From Streptomyces sp. QL37 (lineage in GTDB: Bacteria; Actinomycetota; Actinomycetes; Streptomycetales; Streptomycetaceae): a stretch of 64,000 bases of DNA. The notes below the pieces were generated by a model, which had not been told where the DNA came from, did no database searches, and saw only the letters and a program-made list of their open reading frames with translations. This document shows, piece by piece, positions 16,507 through 25,016 of this stretch. The stretch covers positions 4,717,472 through 4,781,471 of the forward strand of contig NZ_PTJS01000001.1 of assembly GCF_002941025.1 (NCBI RefSeq). The letters are read 5' to 3'. Numbering within the stretch: the first letter of the stretch is position 1; each line of letters starts with the position of its first letter. The position numbers were made by a program, and so were the translations under genes.

Positions 16507-18150
16507 TCAGCTCTCCGTCAGCAACTCGTCCGCGTCGACGATCCGGTACGCGTAACCCTGCTCGGCCAGGAACCGCTGGCGGTGCGCGGCGAAGTCCTGG
16601 TCGATCGTGTCGCGCGCGACCACCGAGTAGAACCGGGCCTCGTGCCCGTCCGCCTTCGGCCGCAGCACCCGGCCGAGCCGCTGTGCCTCCTCCTGGCGCG
16701 AGCCGAACGTCCCCGACACCTGGATGGCGACCGTCGCCTCCGGCAGGTCGATCGAGAAGTTCGCGACCTTCGACACGACCAGCACACTGATCTCGCCCTG
16801 ACGGAACGCCTCGAACAGCTTCTCGCGCTGCGCGTTGCTCGTCTCGCCCTTGATCACCGGGGCGTCCAGGTGCTCACCGAGCTCGTCGAGCTGGTCGATG
16901 TACTGCCCGATGACCAGGGTCTGCTCACCCTGGTGCTTGCGCACGAGCGCCTCGGTGACCTTCCGCTTCGTCGCGGTCGTCGCGCAGAACCGGTACTTCT
17001 CCTCGGCCTCCGCCGTCGCGTAGGCGAGGCGCTCCGAGTCGGTGAGGTTCACGCGGACCTCGACGCAGTCGGCGGGCGCGATGTAGCCCTGCGCCTCGAT
17101 CTCCTTCCACGGGGCGTCGAACCGCTTGGGCCCGATGAGCGAGAAGACGTCCGACTCGCGTCCGTCCTCACGGACCAGCGTCGCGGTGAGGCCGAGACGG
17201 CGGCGGGCCTGGAGGTCGGCGGTGAACTTGAAGACGGGCGCGGGCAGCAGGTGCACCTCGTCGTAGATCACGAGCCCCCAGTCACGGGAGTCGAACAGCT
17301 CCAGGTGCGGGTAGATCCCCTTACGGCGGGTGGTCAGCACCTGGTACGTGGCGATGGTGACCGGCCGGATCTCCTTGCGCGTACCGCTGTACTCGCCGAT
17401 CTCCTCCTCGGTCAGCGAGGTCCGCTTCACCAGCTCGTGCTTCCACTGCCGGGCGGAGACGGTGTTGGTGACCAGGATCAGGGTGGTCGCCTTGGCCTCC
17501 GCCATGGCGCCGGCCCCGACCAGGGTCTTGCCCGCGCCGCAGGGGAGGACGACGACGCCCGAGCCGCCGTGCCAGAAGCCCTCGACGGCCTGCTTCTGGT
17601 ACGGGCGCAGCGCCCAGCCGTCCTGGTCGAGGTCGATCGGGTGCGCCTCGCCGTCGACGTAACCGGCGAGGTCCTCGGCAGGCCAGCCCAGCTTCAGCAG
17701 CGTCTGCTTGATCTGGCCGCGCTCCGAGGGGTGCACGGCCACGGTGTCCGGGTCGAGGCGCGCCCCGACCAGCGGCTGGACCTTCTTCGAGCGGAGGATC
17801 TCCTCCAGCACCGGCCGGTCGTTGGACGTCAGCACCAGCCCGTGGACGGGGTGCTTGGAGAGGGTGAGGCGGCCGTACCGCGCCATCGTCTCGGCGATGT
17901 CGACGAGGAGCGCGTGCGGCACGGGGTAGCGCGAGTACTCCACGAGCGCGTCGACGACCTGCTCGGCGTCGTGCCCCGCGGCGCGGGCGTTCCACAGGCC
18001 GAGCGGGGTCACCCGGTAGGTGTGGATGTGCTCGGGGGCACGCTCCAGCTCGGCGAAGGGTGCGATGGCACGGCGGCAGGCCTCGGCCTGGTCGTGGTCG
18101 ACCTCGAGGAGCAGCGTCTTGTCGCTCTGGACGATGAGGGGTCCGGTCAC
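16507..18150 (-). CDS. XPB/Rad25-type DEAD/DEAH-box DNA repair helicase
   Basis: A 547-residue superfamily 2 helicase. The N-terminal ~170 residues form the XPB N-terminal domain. Then come LRPYQKQAVEGFW, Walker A LPCGAGKT, DEVH as motif II, LTATLVREDGRESDVF as motif III, and motif VI QRLGRVLRPK. Bacterial XPB homologues unwind DNA 3' to 5' and are linked with nucleotide-excision repair. The GTG at 18150 starts VTGPLIVQSDKTLLLEV after GAAAGGG; the longer frame upstream is not coding. It is divergent to the GNAT gene. Confidence 0.93.
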   Translation of the reverse strand: MTGPLIVQSDKTLLLEVDHDQAEACRRAIAPFAELERAPEHIHTYRVTPLGLWNARAAGHDAEQVVDALVEYSRYPVPHALLVDIAETMARYGRLTLSKHPVHGLVLTSNDRPVLEEILRSKKVQPLVGARLDPDTVAVHPSERGQIKQTLLKLGWPAEDLAGYVDGEAHPIDLDQDGWALRPYQKQAVEGFWHGGSGVVVLPCGAGKTLVGAGAMAEAKATTLILVTNTVSARQWKHELVKRTSLTEEEIGEYSGTRKEIRPVTIATYQVLTTRRKGIYPHLELFDSRDWGLVIYDEVHLLPAPVFKFTADLQARRRLGLTATLVREDGRESDVFSLIGPKRFDAPWKEIEAQGYIAPADCVEVRVNLTDSERLAYATAEAEEKYRFCATTATKRKVTEALVRKHQGEQTLVIGQYIDQLDELGEHLDAPVIKGETSNAQREKLFEAFRQGEISVLVVSKVANFSIDLPEATVAIQVSGTFGSRQEEAQRLGRVLRPKADGHEARFYSVVARDTIDQDFAAHRQRFLAEQGYAYRIVDADELLTES

Positions 18151-18359
18151 GCGCGTCGGCCCTTTCCGGCGTGGGGTGGCCGCCGGGTGCGAACGGCCAA
18201 ACGTCCAGTGTGCCTCATCGGCCGCTGACGGGCGGGGCTCCTGCGCCCGGAGCCTCTGGAAGCGGGCACCGCGCCTACGTACCCTGAGACCGCCTGTGAC
18301 GCACGTCATGGCGCGGAGGGCGTCCGTCCCGCGGGGACGGAACCAGTGGATGGAGCGGT

Positions 18360-19343
18360 ATGGCGGGGGTCGAACAGCGCATCGAGATCGTGCGGGCGTC
18401 CGAGGAGCACCTGGGGGCGATCTGCGCGTTAGCCGAGTCACGCACCCTGGTCCCGGGCGATCCGCGTGCCGGCCGGGACGGCTTCCTCGTCTCGGCGTTC
18501 ACGGAGGACGTCTACCGACAGCGCCTCGCGAGCGCCGAGCACTTCTGGGTCGCGGTCAAGGGACCGGACGTCCTGGGCTTCCTGCTGGCGTACAGCGACG
18601 GCCAGGTGGAATCCGACGAGTGGCTGAACAACCGGATCAAGACGGCCCTCGGCCAGTTCCTGGTGATCAAGCAGATCTGTGTGGCCCACGAGGTGGCCAG
18701 GAAGGGGGTGGCCTCCCTCCTCTACCACCACGTCCTCCAGCAGTGGCAGAGCTCGCCGGTGATCGCGGCGGTCGTCAGCGATCCGCCCAACGACGCCTCG
18801 ACGGGCTTCCACCGCAAGCTGGGCTTCGAGGAGCTGACCCGGCTCACCCCGCCCGACGGCATGCCGCGCATGGTCTGGGTGTGGCGCAAGCCCCGGGAGT
18901 CGATGCTGCAGGCGCAGTACGGCATAGCGGTGGACCTCTACAAACACGAGGACACCACCAACTGGCACAAGCTGAACAACTTCTTCTACATCACCGCCGC
19001 CCTGGCGGCGGGACTCGCCGTGACCCTGGGCAAGGAGAACGAGGCGGAGGAGTACGCCAAGAGCCTCGGGGTGATCATCGCCGTCATCGGACTGCTGACC
19101 TCGCTCGCCTTCTCCCAGATGCTCCGCTTCGGCCGCCGCTACCTGCTGAGCCGCAAGCGCGCCGCCATGGAGCTGGAGGAGTACATGGCCTGGCACGGAG
19201 GCCAGCGCATCGTCGGCAGGGAGGCGGGCGACGCGGGCATGGGATGGCTCCGCAGTTCCCCCACCGGCATGATCATGATCGCCCTGCCGTCGCTGGTCGG
19301 CGTGTGCTGGGCGGTGCTGCTGGCCATGTTCATCTGGCGCTGA
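18360..19343 (+). CDS. GNAT acetyltransferase domain fused to a three-helix membrane module
   Basis: The protein has 327 residues. Residues 1-~175 fit a GNAT N-acetyltransferase, with IKQICVAHEVARKGVASLLYHH as the acetyl-CoA strand/loop and NDASTGFHRKLGFEEL as the last strands. Residues ~185-327 hold LYKHEDTTNWHKLNNFFYITAALAAGLAV (helix 1), a second helix (SLGVIIAVIGLLTSLAFSQ), a basic amphipathic stretch and a final helix (MIMIALPSLVGVCWAVLLAMF). This tail resembles small SLATT/RipA-type membrane modules, by eye only. The substrate is unknown. It lies 36 bases before the glycosylase gene. Confidence 0.8.
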   Translation: MAGVEQRIEIVRASEEHLGAICALAESRTLVPGDPRAGRDGFLVSAFTEDVYRQRLASAEHFWVAVKGPDVLGFLLAYSDGQVESDEWLNNRIKTALGQFLVIKQICVAHEVARKGVASLLYHHVLQQWQSSPVIAAVVSDPPNDASTGFHRKLGFEELTRLTPPDGMPRMVWVWRKPRESMLQAQYGIAVDLYKHEDTTNWHKLNNFFYITAALAAGLAVTLGKENEAEEYAKSLGVIIAVIGLLTSLAFSQMLRFGRRYLLSRKRAAMELEEYMAWHGGQRIVGREAGDAGMGWLRSSPTGMIMIALPSLVGVCWAVLLAMFIWR

Positions 19344-19378
19344 CCCGGACGAGGCCCCCCGGCCCGTAGCGTGGAGGG

Positions 19379-20158
19379 ATGGACGGAGCGGAAGCCGCGG
19401 GACGGGCGCCGGGCGCCGACGACCGGGGCTTCCCGGCCCACCACGCGCCGGGGTGCGGGGCGCTGGGAGAGCTGGACGCCCTCGTCACCCGGTGCCGGGC
19501 CTGCCCCCGGCTGGTCGCCTGGCGGGAGGAGATCGCCGGGACCAAGCGCGCGGCCTTCCAGGACTGGGACTACTGGGCGCGCCCCGTCCCCGGCTTCGGG
19601 CCGCCCGATGCCACGGTGGCGGTGGTCGGGCTCGCCCCCGCCGCCCACGGCGGCAACAGGACCGGCCGGATGTTCACCGGCGACGCCGCCGGCGACTTCC
19701 TCTTCGCCGCTCTGCACACCGTGGGCCTGGCCTCCCAGCCGTCCTCCGTCCACGCCGAGGACGGGCTGACCCTGCGCGGCGTACGGCTCACGTCCCCCGT
19801 GCACTGCGCGCCCCCGGCGAACAGGCCCACGCCCAGGGAGCGCGACAACTGCCGCCCCTGGCTGGCCGCCGAGCTGGACCTGCTGAGCCCGGGGCTGCGC
19901 GCGGTGGTCGTCCTCGGGGGATTCGGCTGGCAGGCGGTGCTCCCGGTGCTCGCCGAGGCGGGGTGGCGGCTGCCGCGCCCGCGTCCCGCCTTCGGCCACG
20001 GTGCGCACGTCGTGCTGCCCGCCACGGAGCGCAGGCAGGAACTGCACCTGCTGGGGAGCTACCACCCGAGTCAGCGCAACACGTTCACCGGCCGGCTCAC
20101 CATGCCCATGCTGGTCGACGTGCTCCGCAAGGCCGCAACCACCGCCGCCCTCCTCTAG
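19379..20158 (+). CDS. Family 5 (UdgB-type) uracil-DNA glycosylase
   Basis: This base-excision repair enzyme removes uracil from DNA. The 259-residue protein has VVGLAPAAHGGNRTGRMFTGD as motif 1 and [16 protein letters not shown] as the catalytic-loop motif, both of family 5. Four cysteines (TRCRACPRL, VHCAPP, DNCRPW) can bind the 4Fe-4S cluster of the family. The ATG follows the GNAT gene closely, so they may be cotranscribed. About 180 bases of its 3' end recur in inverted form directly downstream, which looks like an assembly fold-back; the gene itself is complete. Confidence 0.9.
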   Translation: MDGAEAAGRAPGADDRGFPAHHAPGCGALGELDALVTRCRACPRLVAWREEIAGTKRAAFQDWDYWARPVPGFGPPDATVAVVGLAPAAHGGNRTGRMFTGDAAGDFLFAALHTVGLASQPSSVHAEDGLTLRGVRLTSPVHCAPPANRPTPRERDNCRPWLAAELDLLSPGLRAVVVLGGFGWQAVLPVLAEAGWRLPRPRPAFGHGAHVVLPATERRQELHLLGSYHPSQRNTFTGRLTMPMLVDVLRKAATTAALL

Positions 20159-20441
20159 GGCCCCCGGTCGTGGGGAAGTTACGGACGGCCATATCGGGCA
20201 AATGGGGCTGAGGTGTGTCCGTGACTTCCCGACGACCGGGGGCCCTAGAGGAGGGCGGCGGTGGTTGCGGCCTTGCGGAGCACGTCGACCAGCATGGGCA
20301 TGGTGAGCCGGCCGGTGAACGTGTTGCGCTGACTCGGGTGGTAGCTCCCCAGCAGGTGCAGTTCCTGCCTGCGCTCCGTGGCGGGCAGCACGCCGTGCGC
20401 CCCGGGGCGGAGGGCGGGCCGGGGGGGGGGCGGGGGGGGGG
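20006..20441. repeat. Fold-back copy of the glycosylase 3' end, running into poly-G
   Basis: Bases 20217-20395 are the reverse complement of 20008-20186, with only two mismatches along most of the length. From about 20393 the copy decays, with expected A or T increasingly read as C or G, until it becomes G10-C-G10 at 20421-20441. Decay into poly-G is the mark of two-colour sequencing read ends, so this is probably a snap-back read built into the assembly rather than genomic DNA. Confidence 0.85.
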
Positions 20442-20949
20442 AGCGCCCCCGCCGTGGCCGTGTCAGGACCCTCCCTGTGGACGGCTCTGGCCGCCGTGTC
20501 GCCCGCCCGGATGGCCCGGACCGCGGCGTTCAGCAGGGTGGTGTCCCTGCTGAACGCCGCGGTCCGGGCCATCCGGGCGGGCGACACGGCGGCCAGAGCC
20601 GTCCACAGGGAGGGTCCTGACACGGCCACGGCGGGGGCGCTCCCCCGCACGGCCCCCGCCGAGACCCTGGCCACGGTGCAGGCGGCCGCGATGACCGGCT
20701 CGGCCGTCTGGATCGGCTACGTCAACGCGGACGGCGCGGCCAGCCAGCGGGTGATCGCGCCGTCCGCGTTGACGTAGCCGATCCAGACGGCCGAGCCGGT
20801 CATCGCGGCCGCCTGCACCGTGGCCAGGGTCTCGGCGGGGGCCGTGCGGGGGAGCGCCCCCGCCGTGGCCGTGTCAGGACCCTCCCTGTGGACGGCTCTG
20901 GCCGCCGTGTCGCCCGCCCGGATGGCCCGGACCGCGGCGTTCAGCAGGG
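20437..20949. repeat. Nested fold-back duplication of the Helicase_C_3 gene 3' region
   Basis: Segment A (20437-20538) folds back on 20545-20646 through a 6-base loop at CAGCAGGG/CCCTGCTG. Then 20545-20738 folds back on 20756-20949, arms of 194 bases, through a 17-base loop flanked by GGCGCG/CGCGCC. Segment A is therefore present three times. Small frames read on the plus strand here are artefacts of this copying. Confidence 0.88.
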
Positions 20950-23092
20950 TGGTGTCCGGGACCGGCGGGCCCTCGGGGACGGGGACGGGGGGCGTACGCG
21001 GCGGAGTGCGGCGGGCGCCGGCCCGGGTGATCAGGACGTCGCCCTCGGCGGACTCGGCGGCCGGGGCGTACCCCATCTCGCGCAGTCCCTCCAGGAGCGA
21101 CCCCGGGTCTGCCTGCGCGGCCAGGACGGTCGGGGCGAGGCGGCGGAGCCGCAGGGTGGCCGAGCGCTTGTCGGCCAGGATCTCGTTGAGCACGGCCTCG
21201 TCGTCGCAGCGCACGTACGCGGAGGCGGCGCCGATCCGCAGATGGCCGTGGCGGCGGGCCACGTCGTCGATGAGGTAGCTCAGCGGCTGCGGCACCGGCG
21301 TACGGCTGTGGGTCGCCAGGAAGGCGTGCAGGTCCGTCGCGGCCTGTCCGGCGTCGAGCGCGCGGCGTACGGAGCCGGGGGTGAAGCGGTAGACCGTCGC
21401 GCCGCCCTTGGACTCGACGTCGGCGAGCACCGAGAGCATGTCGGCGAGCGGGCGCTCCAGCGGGCCGGGGGCGACCGCGGTCAGGTCGGCCTGGAGCAGG
21501 ACGTGGTCCAGTGGTTCGGGGATCAGCGGGGCGAGGCGGGCGGCGGCGGCAGCGGGGCCCTCGTCGAGCAGCGCGCGGGCCTGGGAGGAGAGGGCCCCGC
21601 GGCCGGTGATCCCCAGCAGCTCCGCGTCGTTGACCGTCCACAGGGCGATCCGGGAGCGGAGGTCGGAGGCCTCGCCCGCCGGGCCGCCCGGTGTGGTCGC
21701 CACGCCCGGGACCGAGGAGCGCAGCGGCCGTTCCCAGCGGAGCCGGGCGAGCAGCGTCTGCGGGTCGGGCGCGGTGCCCGGCGGGAGCGAGGCGAACAGG
21801 GCCAGCACCCGGCGGCGTACCTCGGGGGCCGCCGAGCGGTCCAGATCGGGGCCGAGTGCGGACAGTGCCCTGCCCTTGGCGTCCTGGCCGCCGATCAGGC
21901 CCGGGGTGCGGGTGGCGGCGAGCCAGGCGGTGGCGAGGTGGGTCCAGCGGTCCTGGGCGGGGAGGTCCAGCCACTCGTCGGAGGCGGGCGTCGGCGCGTA
22001 CCGTTCGTCGGTCTCGCCGTCGGACGCCAGCAGGCCCGCCGCGTAGGCGAGTTCGATCCAGAAGGCGGCGACGGTCTCCGATACGTCGAGCGCGCTCGCG
22101 GCGCGCTTCAGCTCGCGCACGCTCAGGCCGCCCGCGCGGAGGATGGCCGGACCGCCGTCGTTCCAGAGCTTGAGGAGCTCCTCCACGGTGGACAGCGCCA
22201 TGAAGCCCTGGCCCGCCGCCGCTCTGTCCACAGTCTGGGGATCCCGCTCGGCCGCCGCCACGATCACCGGGGGCACGGGCTCGGGCACCCGGTGGGCGCG
22301 GCCCGCCCGCAGGTGCAGCGCCGCCTCGCGCGGCAGGACGACGGTGCGCGTCGAGACGGGCAGCAACAGCCCGCGGTCGCGCAGCCATTGCACGGGCGGC
22401 GCGGGGCTCGGAGTGACCTCCCCGTACGGCGGCCCCCAGACCAGCCGGTCGAGCACGGACAGCGCCTCGACGGGGGCGGTGTCCAGCAGCTCCGCCATCC
22501 TCGTCCGGTCCGTGAAGAGTCCGGCCAGCGCGGAGACGGCGGACACCGGGTCGTGGGTGGCGGGCAGTCCGGCGGCGGCCAGGATCTCCTGAAGCCGGCC
22601 GGGCGACATCCCGGCCGTGGCCTCGGAGACGGTCGGCCCGAGACCCGTGGGGGAGGGGTGCTGCGGGGAGGGGGCGAGCAGCTCGCGCGCGGTGCGCACG
22701 AGGTGCAGCCGGGTGTCCTCGCCCCAGACCAGGGCCTGTTCGCGCAGGGTCGTGAGGGCGGCGGGCAGCGCGGCGGTGATCGCGGCGCCCGCGTCGTCCC
22801 GTCCGTCGCCGTCGTCCTGGCCGTCACCGGTGAGGAGCGCGAGCAGCGTGTCGTACGGTGCCGGGTCCGGCGCCACGGCCAGCGCCTCCGCGGTCTGCAG
22901 GGCGAAGCGGTCGAGGTGCTCCAGCGCACGGACGACGGAGGCGCGCGTGCCGGCTCGCGTCGCCAGCTGGGTGATGTCGTTCGGCACGGGGCTGAGCAGG
23001 TCGGGGCGGGCGCGCAGCAGCCCTGCCAGCGATTCGTCGCCCCGGGCGCGCAGAGCTTCGGCGAGCGTGCGCGGTGGTGTGGTCGTCCCCAT
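20717..23092 (-). CDS. Helicase C-terminal-associated (XPB/Ssl2-like N-terminal, PF13625-type) protein, 3' end scrambled
   Basis: A 791-residue frame starting MGTTTPPRTLAEALRARGDE. Actinobacterial proteins of this type lack helicase motors. They combine winged-helix repeats, a Helicase_C_3 domain (PLDHVLLQADLTAVAPGPLERPLADML ... TVYRFTPGSVRRALDAG) and a WYL-like end. The family ending appears as WIGYVNADGAASQRVIAP only in the fold-back plus-strand copy; in this frame it jumps after NADGA to an unrelated ITRWLAAPSALT and stops. The last few dozen codons are therefore missing. It may assist the XPB helicase encoded nearby. Start is ATG at 23092. Confidence 0.85.
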   Translation of the reverse strand: MGTTTPPRTLAEALRARGDESLAGLLRARPDLLSPVPNDITQLATRAGTRASVVRALEHLDRFALQTAEALAVAPDPAPYDTLLALLTGDGQDDGDGRDDAGAAITAALPAALTTLREQALVWGEDTRLHLVRTARELLAPSPQHPSPTGLGPTVSEATAGMSPGRLQEILAAAGLPATHDPVSAVSALAGLFTDRTRMAELLDTAPVEALSVLDRLVWGPPYGEVTPSPAPPVQWLRDRGLLLPVSTRTVVLPREAALHLRAGRAHRVPEPVPPVIVAAAERDPQTVDRAAAGQGFMALSTVEELLKLWNDGGPAILRAGGLSVRELKRAASALDVSETVAAFWIELAYAAGLLASDGETDERYAPTPASDEWLDLPAQDRWTHLATAWLAATRTPGLIGGQDAKGRALSALGPDLDRSAAPEVRRRVLALFASLPPGTAPDPQTLLARLRWERPLRSSVPGVATTPGGPAGEASDLRSRIALWTVNDAELLGITGRGALSSQARALLDEGPAAAAARLAPLIPEPLDHVLLQADLTAVAPGPLERPLADMLSVLADVESKGGATVYRFTPGSVRRALDAGQAATDLHAFLATHSRTPVPQPLSYLIDDVARRHGHLRIGAASAYVRCDDEAVLNEILADKRSATLRLRRLAPTVLAAQADPGSLLEGLREMGYAPAAESAEGDVLITRAGARRTPPRTPPVPVPEGPPVPDTTLLNAAVRAIRAGDTAARAVHREGPDTATAGALPRTAPAETLATVQAAAMTGSAVWIGYVNADGAITRWLAAPSALT

Positions 23093-23155
23093 CCGTCCCA
23101 CGGTAGCCCCTGGAACGCTACCGTCGGGGCAGGGCGGTGGAGGGAGAACGATCGC

Positions 23156-24367
23156 GTGGGGATCGAGAGCGACCAGCTTGTCTACGACTACCTCAGCCGG
23201 GTCGGTGACCTGGCGCAGCAGCAACAGCTGTCCTCGGGCGCCCGGATGAGGCTCGTCGCGACGCTCCGGGGCGAGATCGACCGGCAGCGCTCCACGGACG
23301 GCTCGGACTCTCCCGCGGTGGTCCGGCGCATCCTCGGACGGCTCGGTGCCCCGGGCGAACTCGTGGCAGCGGCGGCCGAGTCGGGCGACGGGGCGGTGCC
23401 CCTGCCGCCGCCGAGGACGGACGCGGACGCGGACACGGGCGCACCCGCGGACGCGGCGGAATCGCGCGGGGTGCCACGGGCACGCCGGGGTCTGCTCAGG
23501 AAAGCCGCGTCGCGCAAGGGCGCGTCGCCGGGCCCCGAGGAGCCCCGAAGTGCCGCCGGGAGCCCGGATTCCGGGCTCGGGGAGCCGGACACCGGGGGAC
23601 GGGCGCCCGGCGAGCCGGACCCGGGCTGGCCCTCGGCGTCCGCGCCGCACATGACGGGCCTGGACCAGGCGCCCGCCGGGGCGGAGCCCGAGTGGTGGCG
23701 GATCGAGCCGGGACCCTTCGGCGAGGGCGGACAGGCCGGACCCGGCGGGCAGGGCGCGCCCGGGGCCATGGGGCCCGGCACCGCCGTGCCGGGGTTCGTG
23801 GGCGGCCTGGAGAGCCCGGAGCTGTTCGGACTGCCGAGCGCTCCGAAGGCCCCGGGGCCACGCGCGCCGGCCGAGGCGGAGGAGCCCGGGCCGACGGAGC
23901 CCGGGCCGACGGAGCCCGGGCCGACGGAGGCCGGGAAGGCGGCCGAGCCGCCGGCGCCCCGGCGCCGGAAGCTGCGGCTGCGCCGCGTCCGGCGGGCCGC
24001 CGCGGACGGCGAGGCCGCCGGGCGGCCCCGCCTCTCGAACCCGTTGCTGCTGCTCGCGGCCGCGCTGCTGGTGGCCGGTGCCGTGCTCGGGTCGTGGCTG
24101 GCGCTCGCGGGCGGCTGGCTGCTGGCGTACAGCTCGCGCAAGTTCTCGCGCGCCGAGGCGAAGTGGGTCGCGCTGGGTCTGCCGGGCGTGGTCGTGGCCG
24201 GTGCCTTCGTCTGGCTGTGGGGCCGCACGGACGGCCGCTGGGGCGAACCCCTCGCGGCGGACGCGATGGGGGACGCGATGACGGACGTCTGGCCCGTGGT
24301 GGTGCGGGTGGCGGCGGTGTCGTCGGCGTTGTATCTGGTGTGGCGGTCGCGCAGGCTGGCGGGCTGA
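23156..24367 (+). CDS. HAAS-like membrane protein with Pro/Gly-rich linker
   Basis: The 403-residue protein starts VGIESDQLVYDYLSRVGDLAQQQQLSS, a helical HAAS/DUF1700-like N-terminal domain of about 70 residues. A 190-residue Pro/Gly/Glu-rich, probably disordered linker follows, with three EPGPT repeats and many acidic residues. A basic stretch (PRRRKLRLRRVRRAA) leads into four membrane helices. The GTG has GGAGGGAG upstream. It is divergent from the Helicase_C_3 gene with 63 bases between. HAAS domains often accompany PadR regulators, but none is next to it. Function unknown. Confidence 0.8.
   Translation: MGIESDQLVYDYLSRVGDLAQQQQLSSGARMRLVATLRGEIDRQRSTDGSDSPAVVRRILGRLGAPGELVAAAAESGDGAVPLPPPRTDADADTGAPADAAESRGVPRARRGLLRKAASRKGASPGPEEPRSAAGSPDSGLGEPDTGGRAPGEPDPGWPSASAPHMTGLDQAPAGAEPEWWRIEPGPFGEGGQAGPGGQGAPGAMGPGTAVPGFVGGLESPELFGLPSAPKAPGPRAPAEAEEPGPTEPGPTEPGPTEAGKAAEPPAPRRRKLRLRRVRRAAADGEAAGRPRLSNPLLLLAAALLVAGAVLGSWLALAGGWLLAYSSRKFSRAEAKWVALGLPGVVVAGAFVWLWGRTDGRWGEPLAADAMGDAMTDVWPVVVRVAAVSSALYLVWRSRRLAG
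23881..23935 (+). repeat. 15-base tandem repeat encoding EPGPT units
   Basis: Three exact copies of a 15-base unit (GGAGCCCGGGCCGAC) and a partial fourth lie in frame within the linker of the HAAS-like protein. Copy number is likely to vary between strains. Confidence 0.8.
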
Positions 24368-24383
24368 CAGCGGCCGGCGCGGA

Positions 24384-24423
24384 GAGTGTACGTTCGTACA
24401 CTCCAGGGTGTACGCTCGTACGC
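24384..24423. promoter_or_regulatory. Tandem TetR operators abutting the O-acetyltransferase start
   Basis: GAGTGTACGTTCGTACACTC (24384-24403) is a perfect inverted repeat with 9-base arms. A second copy, GTGTACGCTCGTACGC (24408-24423), has one mismatch and ends directly at the ATG. The two are the likely target of the TetR encoded second in the operon. Confidence 0.78.
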
Positions 24424-25005
24424 ATGCCGACGGACCACTTCGCCAACGATCCCCGCACCAACCTCGAGCGCATGCTCGCCGGTGACCTCTACGTCGCCGA
24501 CGACCCGGAGATCGGCCGGAGGCAGCAGCGGGCCATGCGCCTCGCGGCCCGCTTCCAGGCCGCCTACACCGAGGACCCCGACGAGGCCAGGACGATCCTC
24601 GCCGAGCTGCTGGACTCCGTGGGCGAGGGCGTCGACCTGCGCCCGCCGCTCTACGTCGACTACGGCAGCAACATCGCGATCGGCGCCCGCACCTTCGTCA
24701 ACTACCACCTCACGGCGCTGGACGTCGCGCGGATCACCATCGGCGAGGACTGCCAGATCGGCCCCAACGTCCAGCTCCTGACCCCCACCCACCCCGTGGA
24801 GCCGGAGCCCCGCAGGGACAAGCTGGAAGCGGCGCTCCCCATCACCATCGGTGACAACGTCTGGCTCGGCGGCGGGGTCATCGTCTGCCCCGGGGTGACC
24901 ATCGGCTCCAACTCCGTGATCGGGGCCGGAGCCGTGGTCACGAAGGACATCCCCGCCGACGTCGTCGCCGTGGGCAACCCCGCCCGCGTCGTCCGCAGCG
25001 TCTGA
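24424..25005 (+). CDS. Sugar O-acetyltransferase (maltose/galactoside acetyltransferase, hexapeptide repeat)
   Basis: The 193-residue protein has the N-terminal Mac helical domain (ERMLAGDLYVADDPEIGRRQQRAM). A left-handed beta-helix follows (ITIGEDCQIGPNVQLL, ITIGDNVWLGGGVIVCPGVTIGSNSVIGAGAVVTKDIP). The histidine in TPTHPVEPEPR fits the catalytic base. It transfers acetyl from acetyl-CoA to a sugar hydroxyl. No ribosome site lies before the ATG, which abuts an operator, so the mRNA may be leaderless. The tetR gene follows after 11 bases. Confidence 0.92.
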   Translation: MPTDHFANDPRTNLERMLAGDLYVADDPEIGRRQQRAMRLAARFQAAYTEDPDEARTILAELLDSVGEGVDLRPPLYVDYGSNIAIGARTFVNYHLTALDVARITIGEDCQIGPNVQLLTPTHPVEPEPRRDKLEAALPITIGDNVWLGGGVIVCPGVTIGSNSVIGAGAVVTKDIPADVVAVGNPARVVRSV

Positions 25006-25016
25006 CCCGCCCGCCC

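Noticed and set aside
20421..20441. G10-C-G10 as a G-quadruplex
   Set aside because: The run grows out of a decaying copy of the glycosylase gene, which fits a sequencing artefact better than a real quadruplex.
20454..20777. Small plus-strand frame ending in a WYL-like motif
   Set aside because: It is made of fold-back copies of the minus-strand gene and exists only because of the inverted duplication.
18360..23092. A defence island formed by GNAT-membrane fusion, glycosylase and helicase-like genes
   Set aside because: XPB, family-5 glycosylase and Helicase_C_3 proteins are ordinary conserved streptomycete genes; only the fusion protein is unusual.
20888..24367. Plus-strand frame of 1,159 codons
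   Set aside because: Its first 755 codons are the antisense of the Helicase_C_3 gene; only the part from 23156 has protein character and a ribosome site.
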